Below are positions 16,044-25,377 of a stretch of 64,000 nt of DNA, one piece after another; the stretch's first letter is position 1, and each line of letters opens with the position of its first letter. The stretch covers positions 1-64,000 of the forward strand of contig CAYQMF010000013.1 in the NCBI GenBank assembly GCA_964418595.1. The letters run 5' to 3'. The notes beneath the pieces are model-generated. The model was not told where the DNA came from. It did no database searches and saw only the letters and a program-made list of their open reading frames with translations. Position numbers and translations under genes: made by a program. The DNA is from CAYQMF01 sp964418595 (lineage in GTDB: Bacteria > Planctomycetota > UBA1135 > UBA2386).

Positions 16044-18554
16044 CTACAGACCGAACGTCCACTCGGTGCCGTTCGTCCACGCGAGCCCGGTGGGGTAGTT
16101 CACCGTCGGCGCGACCAGCACGATCACCTGCCAGGTGACGGTCGAGCCACACGTCGCAGCCGACCTGCTCAGCCGGAACGGTCCGATGTTGTTCGTGCCG
16201 ACCGCCGGTGCGGGGAGCGACAGCACGGTGACCAGGTTGCCCACGTAGAGCGTCCCGTTCAGGAACGGCAGGCTCGTGCGCGACAGGCCGAGCACCAACG
16301 CCATCCCGGCGGCGGTGGGATCGGGGTTGGTGAGCGTCAGGCTCGGGTTGTTGCCGAGCTGCGGCAGGAACATGGTCGTCAGCCTCGGCACGCCCGCCGC
16401 GGAACCGGCGCCGGCGCCGTAATCGAAGAAGCGTGCCGCGCTCGCGTGCGAGCATCCGGTCAGGGTGATGGTGTAGGCGCCGCCGCTCGCGACGCTGCCC
16501 GACCATCCGGCGAGCGGCAGCCCGCCGCCGGGACCGGTGGGGCCGATCTGGCCACTCGCCGTGTTGGGGAAGATGAGGCCCCCTAGCGAGACCGGATCGC
16601 GGTCGTAGTTGGTGATCGCCAGGTAGTAGGTGCCGGTCGATGTGATTCGGGCGTTGGTGATCGTGGATTGCGATCCGCAGGTGTCGTCGTTGCAGGCGAT
16701 GCCCCGACCAGACGCGTCGAACAGGAAGAGCTGGGTGTCGAAGCCGGCACCGTTGCACGTCGACGCGGAGAACGAGCCCGGGGCGTCGATCTGGATCCGA
16801 TAGAGGTCGGTGTCGTCGGTGCCGTTGTTGCCGGTGATCACCGTGAGCGGGCCGACCTTGCACGGCGCCTGCGCAGTGTGCACCAGGTCGCCGGCGTCGC
16901 CGAGCTCGGCGTGCGTCGTGGGCACGAACTCGCAGCCGGTGAGCAGGATCGTGTACGTGCCCGTGCTCGTGCTGCCGCTGGTCGTGCCGTTGGCCGGCCC
17001 CGCGCCCGCGTTCGGCGGGATCTGGCCCGAAGAAGTGTTGGCGAAGATGCGCGCGCCGTTGTTCGTGACGTCGCGGTCGTAGCCCGACACTGCCAGGAAG
17101 TAGCAGCCGTTGGCCGTCACCAGGGCGCTGTCGATGGTCGACCGCGTGCCGCCACCGGCGTCATCGTTGCACGCGACGCCGTGCCCCGCGGCATCCAGCA
17201 GGAAGAGCTGCGTGTCGGCGAGCGTCGGTCCGGTGCCGATGGTGGTCGCCGAGAACGCCGCCTCGTTCACGATCTTGATGAGGTACATGTCGAGGTCGCC
17301 GCTCGTCGACACATTCCCCGAGATCGAGGCGAGCCGGCCGGTTCCGAGCGGCGCCTGCGTCGTCGACGGCACGTCGCCCGCGTCGCCGGCTTCGTTCCAC
17401 TGCCCACCGCCACCGATCGGGTCGCTGAGGCAGGTGCAGGTGTTCTTGAACGCGACGATCGTCGCGGCCTCGCCGGCGGAGAACTGCGTGGCGTTGGCGC
17501 TGCAGGCGCCGATGCCGGAGCACATGATGTTGCATGGCGGCGTCGCGTCGCAGTGTCCGGCATTCCAGTTGTGGCCGAGCTCGTGCGCGACGAGACCGGC
17601 GTTGATCGTCAGGTCGTTGTGGTACGCCAGGGAGACGCCGTAGCCGAAGTTCGTGCAGATCGCGCCCACGTAGGCGAGACCGATCGTGCCCGAGAACGTG
17701 CCCTCGCCCGTGAACAGATGCGCCGTGTCACGCACGATCCCGGTGTGGTTGGCGTTCCAGTGGTTGCGGAAGTCGGTCAGCAGGTTGCTGATGTCACTCC
17801 AGGTGTAGATGTTGGTGGTCCGCACGATCATCGCGGTGATCAGGTAGTCGATCTCCACGTCGCGGTGGTAGATCACGCCGACGGCGTTCATCACCGACGT
17901 CACCTGGTTCTGCACCTGCGTCGTGTTGCTGCCGTAGCGGTTGTAGTACGCGAGGTCGACGTCGATGGCGATCTCGCAGACCTTGACGGCCGCCGGGCCG
18001 ACTCCGCCTTGGCGATGTCCGACGGCGTGGGGATGGTCCGTGACGCCGCAATGGGAGTGTGGCTGGATCACGTCCGAGCTGCGGTAGACGACATGGCTCT
18101 CCCGCGGCAGGGCTGGGTTGAGCTGGCGTAGCGGCTGCACGTTCCAGGTCGGACCGCGATCGAGGTGGATCGTGGCGGTGAGCTGACCGTCCACCAGCGT
18201 GGCGGCGACATCGCTGTCCGTCACGCCGACCACCTGCCCGCGATAGGTCACCGACGCCGGCGTGGGAAGCCGCGTCAGTCGCTGGCCGTCATCGAGAAGG
18301 AGCTGGAAGCCCGGGGCCCGCACGTCGTGAGGGTTGAGCGCCAGCGTGTGGACCTGTCCCGCGACGAGCACACGCACGGAGAACGCTGTTTCCTGAGTCA
18401 TGGGCAGGGACAGGTTCTGGACGGTGCCGTCGCGCAGCTGGAACGCCGCGAGCACTTCGGGCGGAGAGGGGAAGACCGTGGGGGCGGACTGGGCCGACGC
18501 CAGGCCGAGGAGGATCGCTGCCACGAGGGGCAGGTGAGCGGAACGCATGAGCAT
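16044..18554 (-). CDS. Secreted M12B-like (reprolysin-type) metalloprotease with two PPC-type domains
   Basis: A signal peptide (MRSAHLPLVAAILLGLASAQ) precedes an N-terminal propeptide-like region to about residue 185. The catalytic domain follows, with VAHELGHNWNAGHCD (zinc site HExxHxxxxxH, first His at 324) and the Met-turn NIMCSG about 12 residues on, as in adamalysins. A Cys-rich strip ends the domain. Two similar domains of about 130 residues follow (SGNVSTSGDLDMYLIKIVNE; TGNNGTDDTDLYRIQIDAPG), each with LFLLDAAGHGVACNDD or its equivalent, the pattern of PPC-type pre-peptidase C-terminal domains. The last 140 residues resemble the shared C-terminal domain. It should act outside the cell. 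A second ATG two codons in is an equal start. Confidence 0.88.
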   Translation of the reverse strand: MLMRSAHLPLVAAILLGLASAQSAPTVFPSPPEVLAAFQLRDGTVQNLSLPMTQETAFSVRVLVAGQVHTLALNPHDVRAPGFQLLLDDGQRLTRLPTPASVTYRGQVVGVTDSDVAATLVDGQLTATIHLDRGPTWNVQPLRQLNPALPRESHVVYRSSDVIQPHSHCGVTDHPHAVGHRQGGVGPAAVKVCEIAIDVDLAYYNRYGSNTTQVQNQVTSVMNAVGVIYHRDVEIDYLITAMIVRTTNIYTWSDISNLLTDFRNHWNANHTGIVRDTAHLFTGEGTFSGTIGLAYVGAICTNFGYGVSLAYHNDLTINAGLVAHELGHNWNAGHCDATPPCNIMCSGIGACSANATQFSAGEAATIVAFKNTCTCLSDPIGGGGQWNEAGDAGDVPSTTQAPLGTGRLASISGNVSTSGDLDMYLIKIVNEAAFSATTIGTGPTLADTQLFLLDAAGHGVACNDDAGGGTRSTIDSALVTANGCYFLAVSGYDRDVTNNGARIFANTSSGQIPPNAGAGPANGTTSGSTSTGTYTILLTGCEFVPTTHAELGDAGDLVHTAQAPCKVGPLTVITGNNGTDDTDLYRIQIDAPGSFSASTCNGAGFDTQLFLFDASGRGIACNDDTCGSQSTITNARITSTGTYYLAITNYDRDPVSLGGLIFPNTASGQIGPTGPGGGLPLAGWSGSVASGGAYTITLTGCSHASAARFFDYGAGAGSAAGVPRLTTMFLPQLGNNPSLTLTNPDPTAAGMALVLGLSRTSLPFLNGTLYVGNLVTVLSLPAPAVGTNNIGPFRLSRSAATCGSTVTWQVIVLVAPTVNYPTGLAWTNGTEWTFGL

Positions 18555-18682
18555 CCTGGGGGTCCGGGGTTGCCGTAGCCGCGCCCGCGCGGGTCGCCGT
18601 GGCCACGGTTCATCCGGTCACACGGGGAGTCGTGGTGCGATGCGTCAGGATTCTGCCGGAGGCGGGCGACCGCCGAGGCAGA

Positions 18683-19666
18683 TCAGCCGACGCCGACGTG
18701 ACGCGCGAACGTCGCGGTGTCGATGTTGGCGCCGCAGACGATCACGCCGACGCGCCGGCCGTGGAGCTCTCCGCGCAACGGACCCAGGAGCGCGGCGGTC
18801 GCCGCGGCGCCCGCGGGCTCGACCGCGAGCTTCATCTCCTGCGCTGGGATCCGCATCGCCGTGCGGAGCTGGTCGTCGTCGACCTTGCGGAGCGAGTCCA
18901 CGAAGCGCCGGCACAGCGCGAAGCTGTAGGGCGCCGCGTGCGGTGCGCCGAGGCTGTCGGCGATCGTGCGCACCGTGGGGATCGACTCGGGATGGCCGGC
19001 GGCGAACGAGCGGTGCATCGTGTCGGCGCCCTCGGGTTCGACGCCGAACACGCGGCACCCGGGCAGTGCCTGCTTGACCGCCAGGGCGACGCCGGCGCAC
19101 AGGCCGCCGCCGCCGATCGGCACGATCACTGCGTCGAGCTGCCCGGCCTGCTCGCACAGCTCGAGCCCGAGCGTCGCCGTGCCGAGCGCCGTGCGCGGCC
19201 CTTCGAACGGGTGCACGAACGCGCGGCCCTCGGCCTCCTGGATGCGTTGCACCTCGGCGAAGGCGGCGTGCACGTTCTCGACCAGCACGACCTCGGCGCC
19301 GTACGCGCGGCAGCCCGCGACGCGGAAGGGATTCGCCGTCTTCGGCATCACCACCTTCGCCGTCGTCCCGAGCACGCGCGCGGCGTAGCCGACCGCCATG
19401 GCGTGGTTGCCGGCGCTCACCGCGGTGACGCCGCGCGCGAGTTGGTCCGGCGTCAGCTCCATCATCACGGCGAGCGCGCCGCGCGGCTTGAAGCTGCCGG
19501 TGTGCTGGAACAGCTCCAGCTTGAGCAGCACCTGGCTCTGCGGCCCCAGCGCCTCGCGCAGTCGGTCCGACTGCCATCTCCACAACGGTGTCGTCCGGAC
19601 GCGGTCGCCGAGGCGGCGGCGCGTGGCTTCGATCTCGGCGACGGTCGGAGTGGCGACTGCTTCCAT
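18683..19666 (-). CDS. PLP-dependent threonine dehydratase / serine racemase family enzyme
   Basis: The 327-residue protein is a fold-type II PLP enzyme. The Schiff-base Lys lies in HTGSFKPRGA (residue about 58), the substrate loop is SAGNHAMAVGYAA, and the phosphate-binding glycine loop is PIGGGGLCAGVA. The C-terminal regulatory domain of biosynthetic IlvA is absent, so it is a short catabolic-type threonine ammonia-lyase, serine dehydratase or racemase. Substrate cannot be decided by eye. The ATG at 19666 fits family N-termini. It lies 5 bases downstream of the small gene at 19672 and may share a transcript with it and the M1 peptidase. Confidence 0.87.
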   Translation of the reverse strand: MEAVATPTVAEIEATRRRLGDRVRTTPLWRWQSDRLREALGPQSQVLLKLELFQHTGSFKPRGALAVMMELTPDQLARGVTAVSAGNHAMAVGYAARVLGTTAKVVMPKTANPFRVAGCRAYGAEVVLVENVHAAFAEVQRIQEAEGRAFVHPFEGPRTALGTATLGLELCEQAGQLDAVIVPIGGGGLCAGVALAVKQALPGCRVFGVEPEGADTMHRSFAAGHPESIPTVRTIADSLGAPHAAPYSFALCRRFVDSLRKVDDDQLRTAMRIPAQEMKLAVEPAGAAATAALLGPLRGELHGRRVGVIVCGANIDTATFARHVGVG

Positions 19667-19671
19667 CTCGG

Positions 19672-19962
19672 CTACGACACCAGCAGGTGCGGCGGGTCGC
19701 CAGCGGTGTACTCGTCCATCCACCAGTGCGGGTCGTTGAGTGGCGTGTGCCGCACGCCCGCGGGCAGCGACGTGGGCTTCGCCCGCAGCCGGCCGGTGAG
19801 CCGGACCAGCACGCTGCCTGGTCGCGGGAAGTCGCGGCCCACCTCACGGATGGTGTTGCCGGCCGCCAACTCGGCGGCGAGGAGGGCGCGCAGCGAGGGA
19901 TGGAAGTCCGCTGGAACCAGCGGGACGGTTGCGCCGTGGCGATCGGGGGGCGTGGGTCCCAT
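19672..19962 (-). CDS. Small conserved protein of unknown function (96 aa)
   Basis: The frame is the tail of a much longer open frame whose upstream part is only a shadow of the aminopeptidase gene. From MGPTPPDRHG onward the sequence reads as a compact soluble protein: FHPSLRALLAAELAAGNTIREVG, then a Pro-rich FPRPGSVLVRL and a Trp-rich LNDPHWWMDEYTAG. The pattern ELAAGN-IREVG followed by a F-P-x-P loop is one I have seen in small uncharacterised bacterial proteins without assigned function. It lies between the aminopeptidase and dehydratase genes with gaps of 17 and 5 bases, so it is probably part of the same transcript. Confidence 0.65.
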   Translation of the reverse strand: MGPTPPDRHGATVPLVPADFHPSLRALLAAELAAGNTIREVGRDFPRPGSVLVRLTGRLRAKPTSLPAGVRHTPLNDPHWWMDEYTAGDPPHLLVS

Positions 19963-19979
19963 CGGGTCTTGGCGACGCG

Positions 19980-21677
19980 TCACGGAGTCGGCGCCGGGGC
20001 GTTTGCCTCCGCGACGTTCATGTAGAAGTTGCGATCGAGCTCGAACGACTCGAGCGTCGCATCGAGGTCGAGCCGTGTCGGCTTCTCGCCGACCGTGACC
20101 CGCTGCTCCTTGCCGTTGATCCGCAGGACCACCGGCACCGTGAAGCCCTCGACGACGTCGTCGAACCACACCGACAGCGACTGACCATCGACGCGGTGCT
20201 TCAGCACCGGGATCTTGGTGGTGCGCAGGTACTGCTCGAAGAAGCAGCCGAAGTCGAAGCCGGTCTCTCGGCTCACGTAGGCCTCGAACTCCTCCGTGCC
20301 GACCGTCTTGTGCCAGAACTCCTGGTTGAGACCACGCAGCACGGTGCGCCACTTCGCGTCGTCGTTCACGATGTGGCGCATCGTGTGGAGCATGTTGCCG
20401 CCCTTGTAGTACATGTCGCCCGACCCCGACCGGTTGAGGCCGTAGGTACCGATGATCGGGCGGTCGTTGTTGATCAGCTTGCGGCAGCCGATGACGTAGT
20501 CCTGCGCCTCCTTCGCGGTGAAGTGGTGCTCGACGAAGAGGTTCTCGGCGTAGTTGGCGAAGCTTTCGTGGATCCACATGTCCGCGGCGTCGCGCATCGA
20601 GATGTTGTTGCCCCACCACTCGTGTGCCGACTCGTGCACGATGATGAAGTCGAACTTCATCCCCACGCCGGTCACGCTGAGGTCGCGCCCCCGGTAGCCG
20701 TTCTGGAAGCCGTTGCCGTAGGTCACCGAGCTCTGGTGCTCCATGCCGAGGTACGGCACGACGACGAGCTTGTAGCTGTCCTCGTAGAACGGGTACTTGC
20801 CGAACCAGTGCTCGAACGCCGCCAGCGTGCGCGGGACCTCCTTGAAGTGCTCCCGCGCCTTCTCCTGCTGGTGGGCCAGCACCCAGTACTCGACATCGAG
20901 CTTGCCGCCCTCGCCTTCGTACGCCGATTGCATCGACACGTAGTCGCCGATGTTGACATTGACGCTGTAGTTGTTGATCGGGTTGGTCACCCGCCAGTGG
21001 AAGGTCTTCGTGTGTGCCGTCGCGTCGTGCGTGCTCTCCTGCAGCCGGCCATTCGACACGGCGGTCAATGCCTCGGGCACCGTGATCCGCGTGTCCACGC
21101 CGCGATCCGGTTCGTCGTAGCCATGGTCCTTGTTGGGCCACCAGATGCTGGCGCCGATGCCCTGGCAGGACGTGGCGATGAAGGGGTTGCCCTTGTCGTC
21201 CTTGTCCCATGAGAAGCCGCCGCTCCACGGTGGGCGCCGGCTCTCGACCGGCTTGCCGCCGTAGAACACCTGGATCCGGTCTTCGACGTCGGCCGCGAGC
21301 GGCTTGGCGAGCTGCACCCAGTACACCTTGCCCTCGCGTTCGAACTTCGCGTCGGCCTCGCCGTGGGCGATGCGCGTGATCGCGAGCGGCGGCTGCAGGT
21401 CGATCTGCATGCGCTGCCCCGCCCTCAGCGTCTTGAAGGTGATCGTGTTGGACCCCTCGATGCGCTTCGTGTCGGGGAAGACCTGCAACGCGAGGTCGTA
21501 GTGCAGCAGGTCCCACCACTCGCGCTCGGGCGTGATCGAGCCGCGCAGTTGGTCCTGGCGGGCGCGGCCGCTGGCAGGTTCATCCTGCGCCGCGCTCGGG
21601 CCGAGCAGCGCGGCGAGCGTCGCCGAGAAGAGGAGAGGGCGGCAGGGGATGGAGGGCTTGCGTACCGGGTCGTGCAT
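19980..21677 (-). CDS. Secreted M1-family metallo-aminopeptidase
   Basis: A signal peptide (KPSIPCRPLLFSATLAALLGPSAAQ) leads into an N-terminal beta-saddle (RIEGSNTITFKTLRAGQRM), the exopeptidase loop YLGMEHQSSVTYGNG, and the gluzincin site HESAHEWW at 348-355. The third ligand Glu371 lies exactly 18 residues after the second His, in MWIHESFANYAENL. The catalytic Tyr is probably in the following third of the domain. M1 enzymes remove N-terminal residues from peptides. At 565 residues it lacks the large C-terminal helical domain of PepN, as do many secreted M1 enzymes. An ATG 8 codons upstream is possible. It is the first gene of a likely three-gene minus-strand unit. Confidence 0.92.
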   Translation of the reverse strand: MHDPVRKPSIPCRPLLFSATLAALLGPSAAQDEPASGRARQDQLRGSITPEREWWDLLHYDLALQVFPDTKRIEGSNTITFKTLRAGQRMQIDLQPPLAITRIAHGEADAKFEREGKVYWVQLAKPLAADVEDRIQVFYGGKPVESRRPPWSGGFSWDKDDKGNPFIATSCQGIGASIWWPNKDHGYDEPDRGVDTRITVPEALTAVSNGRLQESTHDATAHTKTFHWRVTNPINNYSVNVNIGDYVSMQSAYEGEGGKLDVEYWVLAHQQEKAREHFKEVPRTLAAFEHWFGKYPFYEDSYKLVVVPYLGMEHQSSVTYGNGFQNGYRGRDLSVTGVGMKFDFIIVHESAHEWWGNNISMRDAADMWIHESFANYAENLFVEHHFTAKEAQDYVIGCRKLINNDRPIIGTYGLNRSGSGDMYYKGGNMLHTMRHIVNDDAKWRTVLRGLNQEFWHKTVGTEEFEAYVSRETGFDFGCFFEQYLRTTKIPVLKHRVDGQSLSVWFDDVVEGFTVPVVLRINGKEQRVTVGEKPTRLDLDATLESFELDRNFYMNVAEANAPAPTP

Positions 21678-21726
21678 GCGTCGAGGATGGTGGTAGCGCA
21701 TCCTACGCTGCGGCGGCTGTGGTCTG

Positions 21727-23442
21727 TCAGCGCACGGTCGGGTCTTCCATGTACCAGTTCATGGTCCCCTGGTAGCCGTCCCAGTTCGCGATCAGGTGCG
21801 GGGCAAGGAAGACGCCGTCATTGCGTGCCGAGACGGTCACCAGCATGCGGCGCGGCCCCTGTGGTGTCTGCCGCACGCCGACACCGACCGCGCAGCAGGT
21901 GAACTTGTAGTTGATGGGCTTGGCAGGCTCGACCAGCACGATGTCGCCATCGAGCGTGTAGCGGCCGCCGTGCCGGGTCGACCCCGACGAGTTGCCGAGC
22001 TGCGGGTTGGCCGCGTAGTAGGCGAACGCGTACTCGTACGTGCCGTCGTTGCGCAGATAGAAGTGGCCGCCGGACGATGTGACCGCGACACCGGCCGACC
22101 CACCCGTCGCCGTGTTCACGTAGTGGCCTCCGAACGCGCTGCTCGAGGTCACCCAGGTACCGCGCAGGTCTTCGGCGGCGAAGAACCCGCCGGCCGGGTA
22201 CGGCGGCGCGCCCTTGGCGGGGCGGATGGAGTCGAGCACCGCCGCGAGCGGGAACGAGAGCGCGCGCAGGGCCTGGCTCTCGCGAAACGAGTCCATGCCG
22301 ATGCCCGGATCGCGCGGTTCGATCAACGCCACCATCGGCTGGAAGCGGTTGTCACCCAGGTCGATGAGCCACAACGCGCCGTAGGTCATCGGATTGCCGT
22401 GCGTCTTCGGCGTGTTCGGACGCGCGAAGAAGCGGCCCATGTAGAGCACGACGAGCTGGCTCGGCAGCCGGGCCCGGTAGTGCACGACCGTGTCGCCCAG
22501 TTCGAACGGCGCGAACTGGTCGCGCCAGATCTGCTCGAACAGGGTGGTGGGTCCCTGGCGGGCGCCGAGGATCGGCGTGAACCCGATGGTCGCTTGATGG
22601 CTCGCGGTGTTGTTGGGATCGAGTTGCCCCTTGTCGTCGACGTCGCCGAGCGTGGCGCGGAAGATGACGTTGGCACCCACGGTCTCGCGCGTCCAACCGG
22701 GCGGAGCCGTGTAGTCGATCCCCGGGATGGCGGGGCCGGTGGCCGGCAGCTTCGGAGCAGGCGCGGCCTTGGCAGTGAGTCCCGCCGCGCCGATCTCGAC
22801 CTGCCTCACGCCGACGCCGAGCACCGCCTCGAAGCCGAGCCCCGCCGCGGTGCGCAGGGCGGCGGTGTGCTTCGCGTCGTCGGTCAGCTCGGCCATGCCC
22901 GCCACGAAGATCGGGAAACCGATGCAGTACTCCCAGAAGCGCTGCTTCTCGGCGTCGCTCATCTTGGCGACCTCGGGCGTGGCGAGGGTCGCCACGACCT
23001 GCGCGTGCAGGACATCGACGTGGGCTTCCGACAACTCGGAGTTGCGCGCGAACTGCCAGAGCTGAGACACGAATAGCGTCGCCGCCGCGCCCACGTCGTT
23101 GTCGGCGCCCTCGGCGGCGAGTGCCTTGCGTGCCTCGACCGCGCCCGCTTCGAGGAGCGTGCGGATGGTGGCTCGCTGCTCGTCGTCGTCGCCGAGTTGC
23201 CGGGCGAGGTCGGGCAGCAGCAGCCAGCGCCGCCGCGGCTTGAAGCCCAGCTCGGGCCGCACGAGTTCGGCTTTGCCAGGCGCGGGCCCGGCGGGGGCGC
23301 TCTTCTGGGCGAGCTGCCCCAGCAACGTCTTGAGGGGAGAGTCGGGGAGTGCTGGAGCAGACGCCTCCGTGGCCTGGCTTTTGGTTGCCGCTGCGAGACC
23401 GAGGCTGGCTGCAAGGCAGAGCACGAGGGAGAGGTGGGGCAT
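21727..23442 (-). CDS. Secreted protein with DUF6683-like helical domain and lipocalin-like C-terminus
   Basis: The 571-residue protein has a signal peptide (MPHLSLVLCLAASLGLAAATKS). Residues about 70-200 are helical and resemble DUF6683 (RRRWLLLPDLARQLGDDD; NDVGAAATLFVSQLWQFARN; KMSDAEKQRFWEYCIGFPIFVAG). Residues about 235-430 are an unassigned beta/alpha region (YTAPPGWTRETVGANVIFRA). The last 120 residues form a small beta-barrel-like region (DLRGTWVTSSSAFGGHYVNT; HFYLRNDGTYEYAFAYYA; GGRYTLDGDIVLVEP). No enzyme motif is visible. It lies 49 bases downstream of the M1 peptidase start region and 30 bases after the amidohydrolase remnant, all on the minus strand. Function unknown. Confidence 0.7.
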   Translation of the reverse strand: MPHLSLVLCLAASLGLAAATKSQATEASAPALPDSPLKTLLGQLAQKSAPAGPAPGKAELVRPELGFKPRRRWLLLPDLARQLGDDDEQRATIRTLLEAGAVEARKALAAEGADNDVGAAATLFVSQLWQFARNSELSEAHVDVLHAQVVATLATPEVAKMSDAEKQRFWEYCIGFPIFVAGMAELTDDAKHTAALRTAAGLGFEAVLGVGVRQVEIGAAGLTAKAAPAPKLPATGPAIPGIDYTAPPGWTRETVGANVIFRATLGDVDDKGQLDPNNTASHQATIGFTPILGARQGPTTLFEQIWRDQFAPFELGDTVVHYRARLPSQLVVLYMGRFFARPNTPKTHGNPMTYGALWLIDLGDNRFQPMVALIEPRDPGIGMDSFRESQALRALSFPLAAVLDSIRPAKGAPPYPAGGFFAAEDLRGTWVTSSSAFGGHYVNTATGGSAGVAVTSSGGHFYLRNDGTYEYAFAYYAANPQLGNSSGSTRHGGRYTLDGDIVLVEPAKPINYKFTCCAVGVGVRQTPQGPRRMLVTVSARNDGVFLAPHLIANWDGYQGTMNWYMEDPTVR

Positions 23443-23472
23443 GCGGGCAGGGTTCTAGCGGATCCGGCGGGT

Positions 23473-24198
23473 TCAGCGCTCGTACACGATCCGACCGTCG
23501 ACGATCGTGTAATGCACGGGCACCTGCCGGATCTCGTTCGCCGGGATCGCGGTGAGGTCGCGGCCGAGCACGACGATGTCGGCCAGGCGGCCCGGCGCGA
23601 TCGTCCCTTTCCTGTGCTCCTCGAAGGACGCGCGCGCCGCATCCACCGTGTAGGCGCGCAGCGCGCGTTCGAGGTCGATCTTCTGCTCCGGCACCCAGCC
23701 GTCGGGGTGCGCATCGTCGAGCGTCCGGCGCGTCACCGCGGCGTAGATGCCTTCGAGCGGGATCGGCGGCGCGACGAACCAGTCGCTGCCGAAGGCGACG
23801 ACGGCCCCGGCGTCGAGCAGCGAGCGGAACGCGTAGGTCGTGCGCGCCCGCAGCGCGCCGATCACGCGTTCGGCCCAGCGCCCATCGTCGATCGCGTGGT
23901 AGGGCTGCATGCTGGCGATCACGCCGAGTTCGGCGAAGCGCGCGATGTCGGCCTGCCGCAGGTGCTGCGCGTGCTCGACCCGGAAGCGGCGGTCGCGCGG
24001 CCCGTTCGCTGTGGCGACGCGGGCATACACGTCGAGCAGCGTGCCGATGGCGCGGTCGCCGATCGCGTGCACCATGACGTGCAGGCCTGCGGCTTCGGCG
24101 CCGGCGACCTGTTCGTACAGCGTGTCCGGATCGATGACGAGCAGCCCGCGATCTCCCGGCGCATCGGTGAAGGGCTGGTCGAACGCCGCGGTGTGCGA
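23473..24198 (-). pseudogene. 3' part of a YtcJ-type amidohydrolase gene, cut off by repeat A
   Basis: This is the C-terminal half of the TIM-barrel hydrolase. Reading resumes as SHTAAFDQPFTDAPGDRGLL and carries the metal and substrate motifs VHAIGDRAIG, RVEHAQHLRQ, the Asp in FGSDWFVAPP, and the closing GRLADIVVLGRDL. It is in a different frame from the 5' part because repeat A adds 188 bases. Apart from the insertion no further damage is seen, so the break looks recent. It has no start of its own; open frame runs back into the repeat but encodes repeat sequence. Confidence 0.8.
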
Positions 24199-24386
24199 GC
24201 GCATCGCAGCCGGCGGCCGCAACCCAAAGGGTTGATGTCGTCGCTGGCGCGACGACCAGATGGGGCCGCCGGCGATGGCATCGTCTGGGGCTTCCAGGGC
24301 CGCTCGGACCTTGCTGTGGAAGAGCCCACGGCAAGGGAGCTTCGTAGTGAATCTTGCGCGCCGGGCGAGCATTCGCGGCCCTTGCA
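24199..24386. repeat. Dispersed mosaic repeat, copy A, inserted in a gene
   Basis: This 188-bp stretch interrupts the amidohydrolase codons for DGSLG and SHTAAF. Its start (GGCGGCCGCAACCCAAAGGG at about 24213) and its end (GCGAGCATTCGCGG near 24365) match copy B; copy C is an inverted match. Inside, GTCGTCGC and GCGACGAC form an 8-bp hairpin at 24237-24256. A second imperfect stem runs from CCAGA at 24256 to TCTGG at about 24288. GCAGCC occurs at both edges (24206 and 24385), which may be chance or a trace of the insertion. It has no open frame of note. Confidence 0.85.
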
Positions 24387-25331
24387 GCCCAGCGAGCCGT
24401 CGACGAAGCCCTTGAGCGCGCCGATGCGGACCCAATCGTCACCGCGCCCTTCGCGCGCGATGCGATCGCGCAGGCGTGGCCACGTGCTCAGCGCCATCGC
24501 GGCGTAGACCCGACAGCGCATGCGACCCTCCGCGCGGGCGCGCGCCGGAACCGCGAGGTGCGCGTCGCTGCCATCCGCCATGTCGTGTACCGATGTCACG
24601 CCGTGGCTCACGAGGTAGCGCATCGCCGCGTCGAGCGCGCGGTCCTGGAGCAGGGGCGCGGGCACCGGTACGACCGGCGTCACCAGCTCCATCGCGTTGT
24701 CCTTGAGGATGCCGGTCGGCGCACCATCGGCATCGCGCACGATCTCGCCGCCTTCGACGTCGGCCGTGGCCGCGGTGACGCCGGCGAGGGCCAGCGCCTT
24801 GCTGTTGGCGAGCGCCATGTGGCCGTCGAGCCGCCGCACCCACACCGGATGATCGGGCGTGACCGCGTCGATCCACGCGCGCGTCGGCAGCACGCCGCCC
24901 CAACGCTCGTGGTCCCAGTCGCCGTTCTCGATCCAGGTTCCCGCCGGCACGCTGCGCGCGAACGCGGCGATGCGCGCGACGAACTCGTCGCGGCTGCCGG
25001 CATCCCGCAGTTGCACCGACGAGAGCGCGAAGCCGCCGGTGAGCAGGTGTACGTGGCAGTCGATGAAGCCAGGGCACACAAAGCCGCCCTTCGCGTCGAT
25101 CACGCGCGTGTCCGGGCCGATCGTCGTGCGCACCTCGGCGTCGTCGCCGACCACTGCGATCTCGCTGCCGCGCACCGCGACCGCCGCCGCCCAGGGCTGG
25201 GCCGCGTTGCCCGTCCACACGCGGCCGTTCACGACGGCGAGGGTGGCGGTGGCGTCCGGGCTCGGAGAAGGCGCCGAACAACCGACCGCGAGCGAGGCTG
25301 CCATCAAGGCGGAGGCCAGTGACGCGTGCAT
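24387..25331 (-). pseudogene. 5' part of a YtcJ-type amidohydrolase lipoprotein gene
   Basis: This is the N-terminal 315 residues of an amidohydrolase of the YtcJ / amidohydrolase-3 type. A lipoprotein signal (AASLAVGC lipobox) precedes the beta-sandwich start LAVVNGRVWTGNAAQPW. The metal motif PGFIDCHVHL, the strip HMALANSKALALAGV, and VSHGVTSVHDM and ALKGFVDGSLG follow, the latter with the Lys usually carbamylated in the family. Family members normally read straight on as SHTAAF; here copy A of the repeat intervenes and shifts the frame. The gene is divergent from the selenoprotein gene, with 46 bases between starts. A truncated product could be made but would lack half the metal site. Confidence 0.82.
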
Positions 25332-25377
25332 CCCGCGCAGCGTAGGTGCGCATGCCCGTGACGACTACGCTTCCGGC

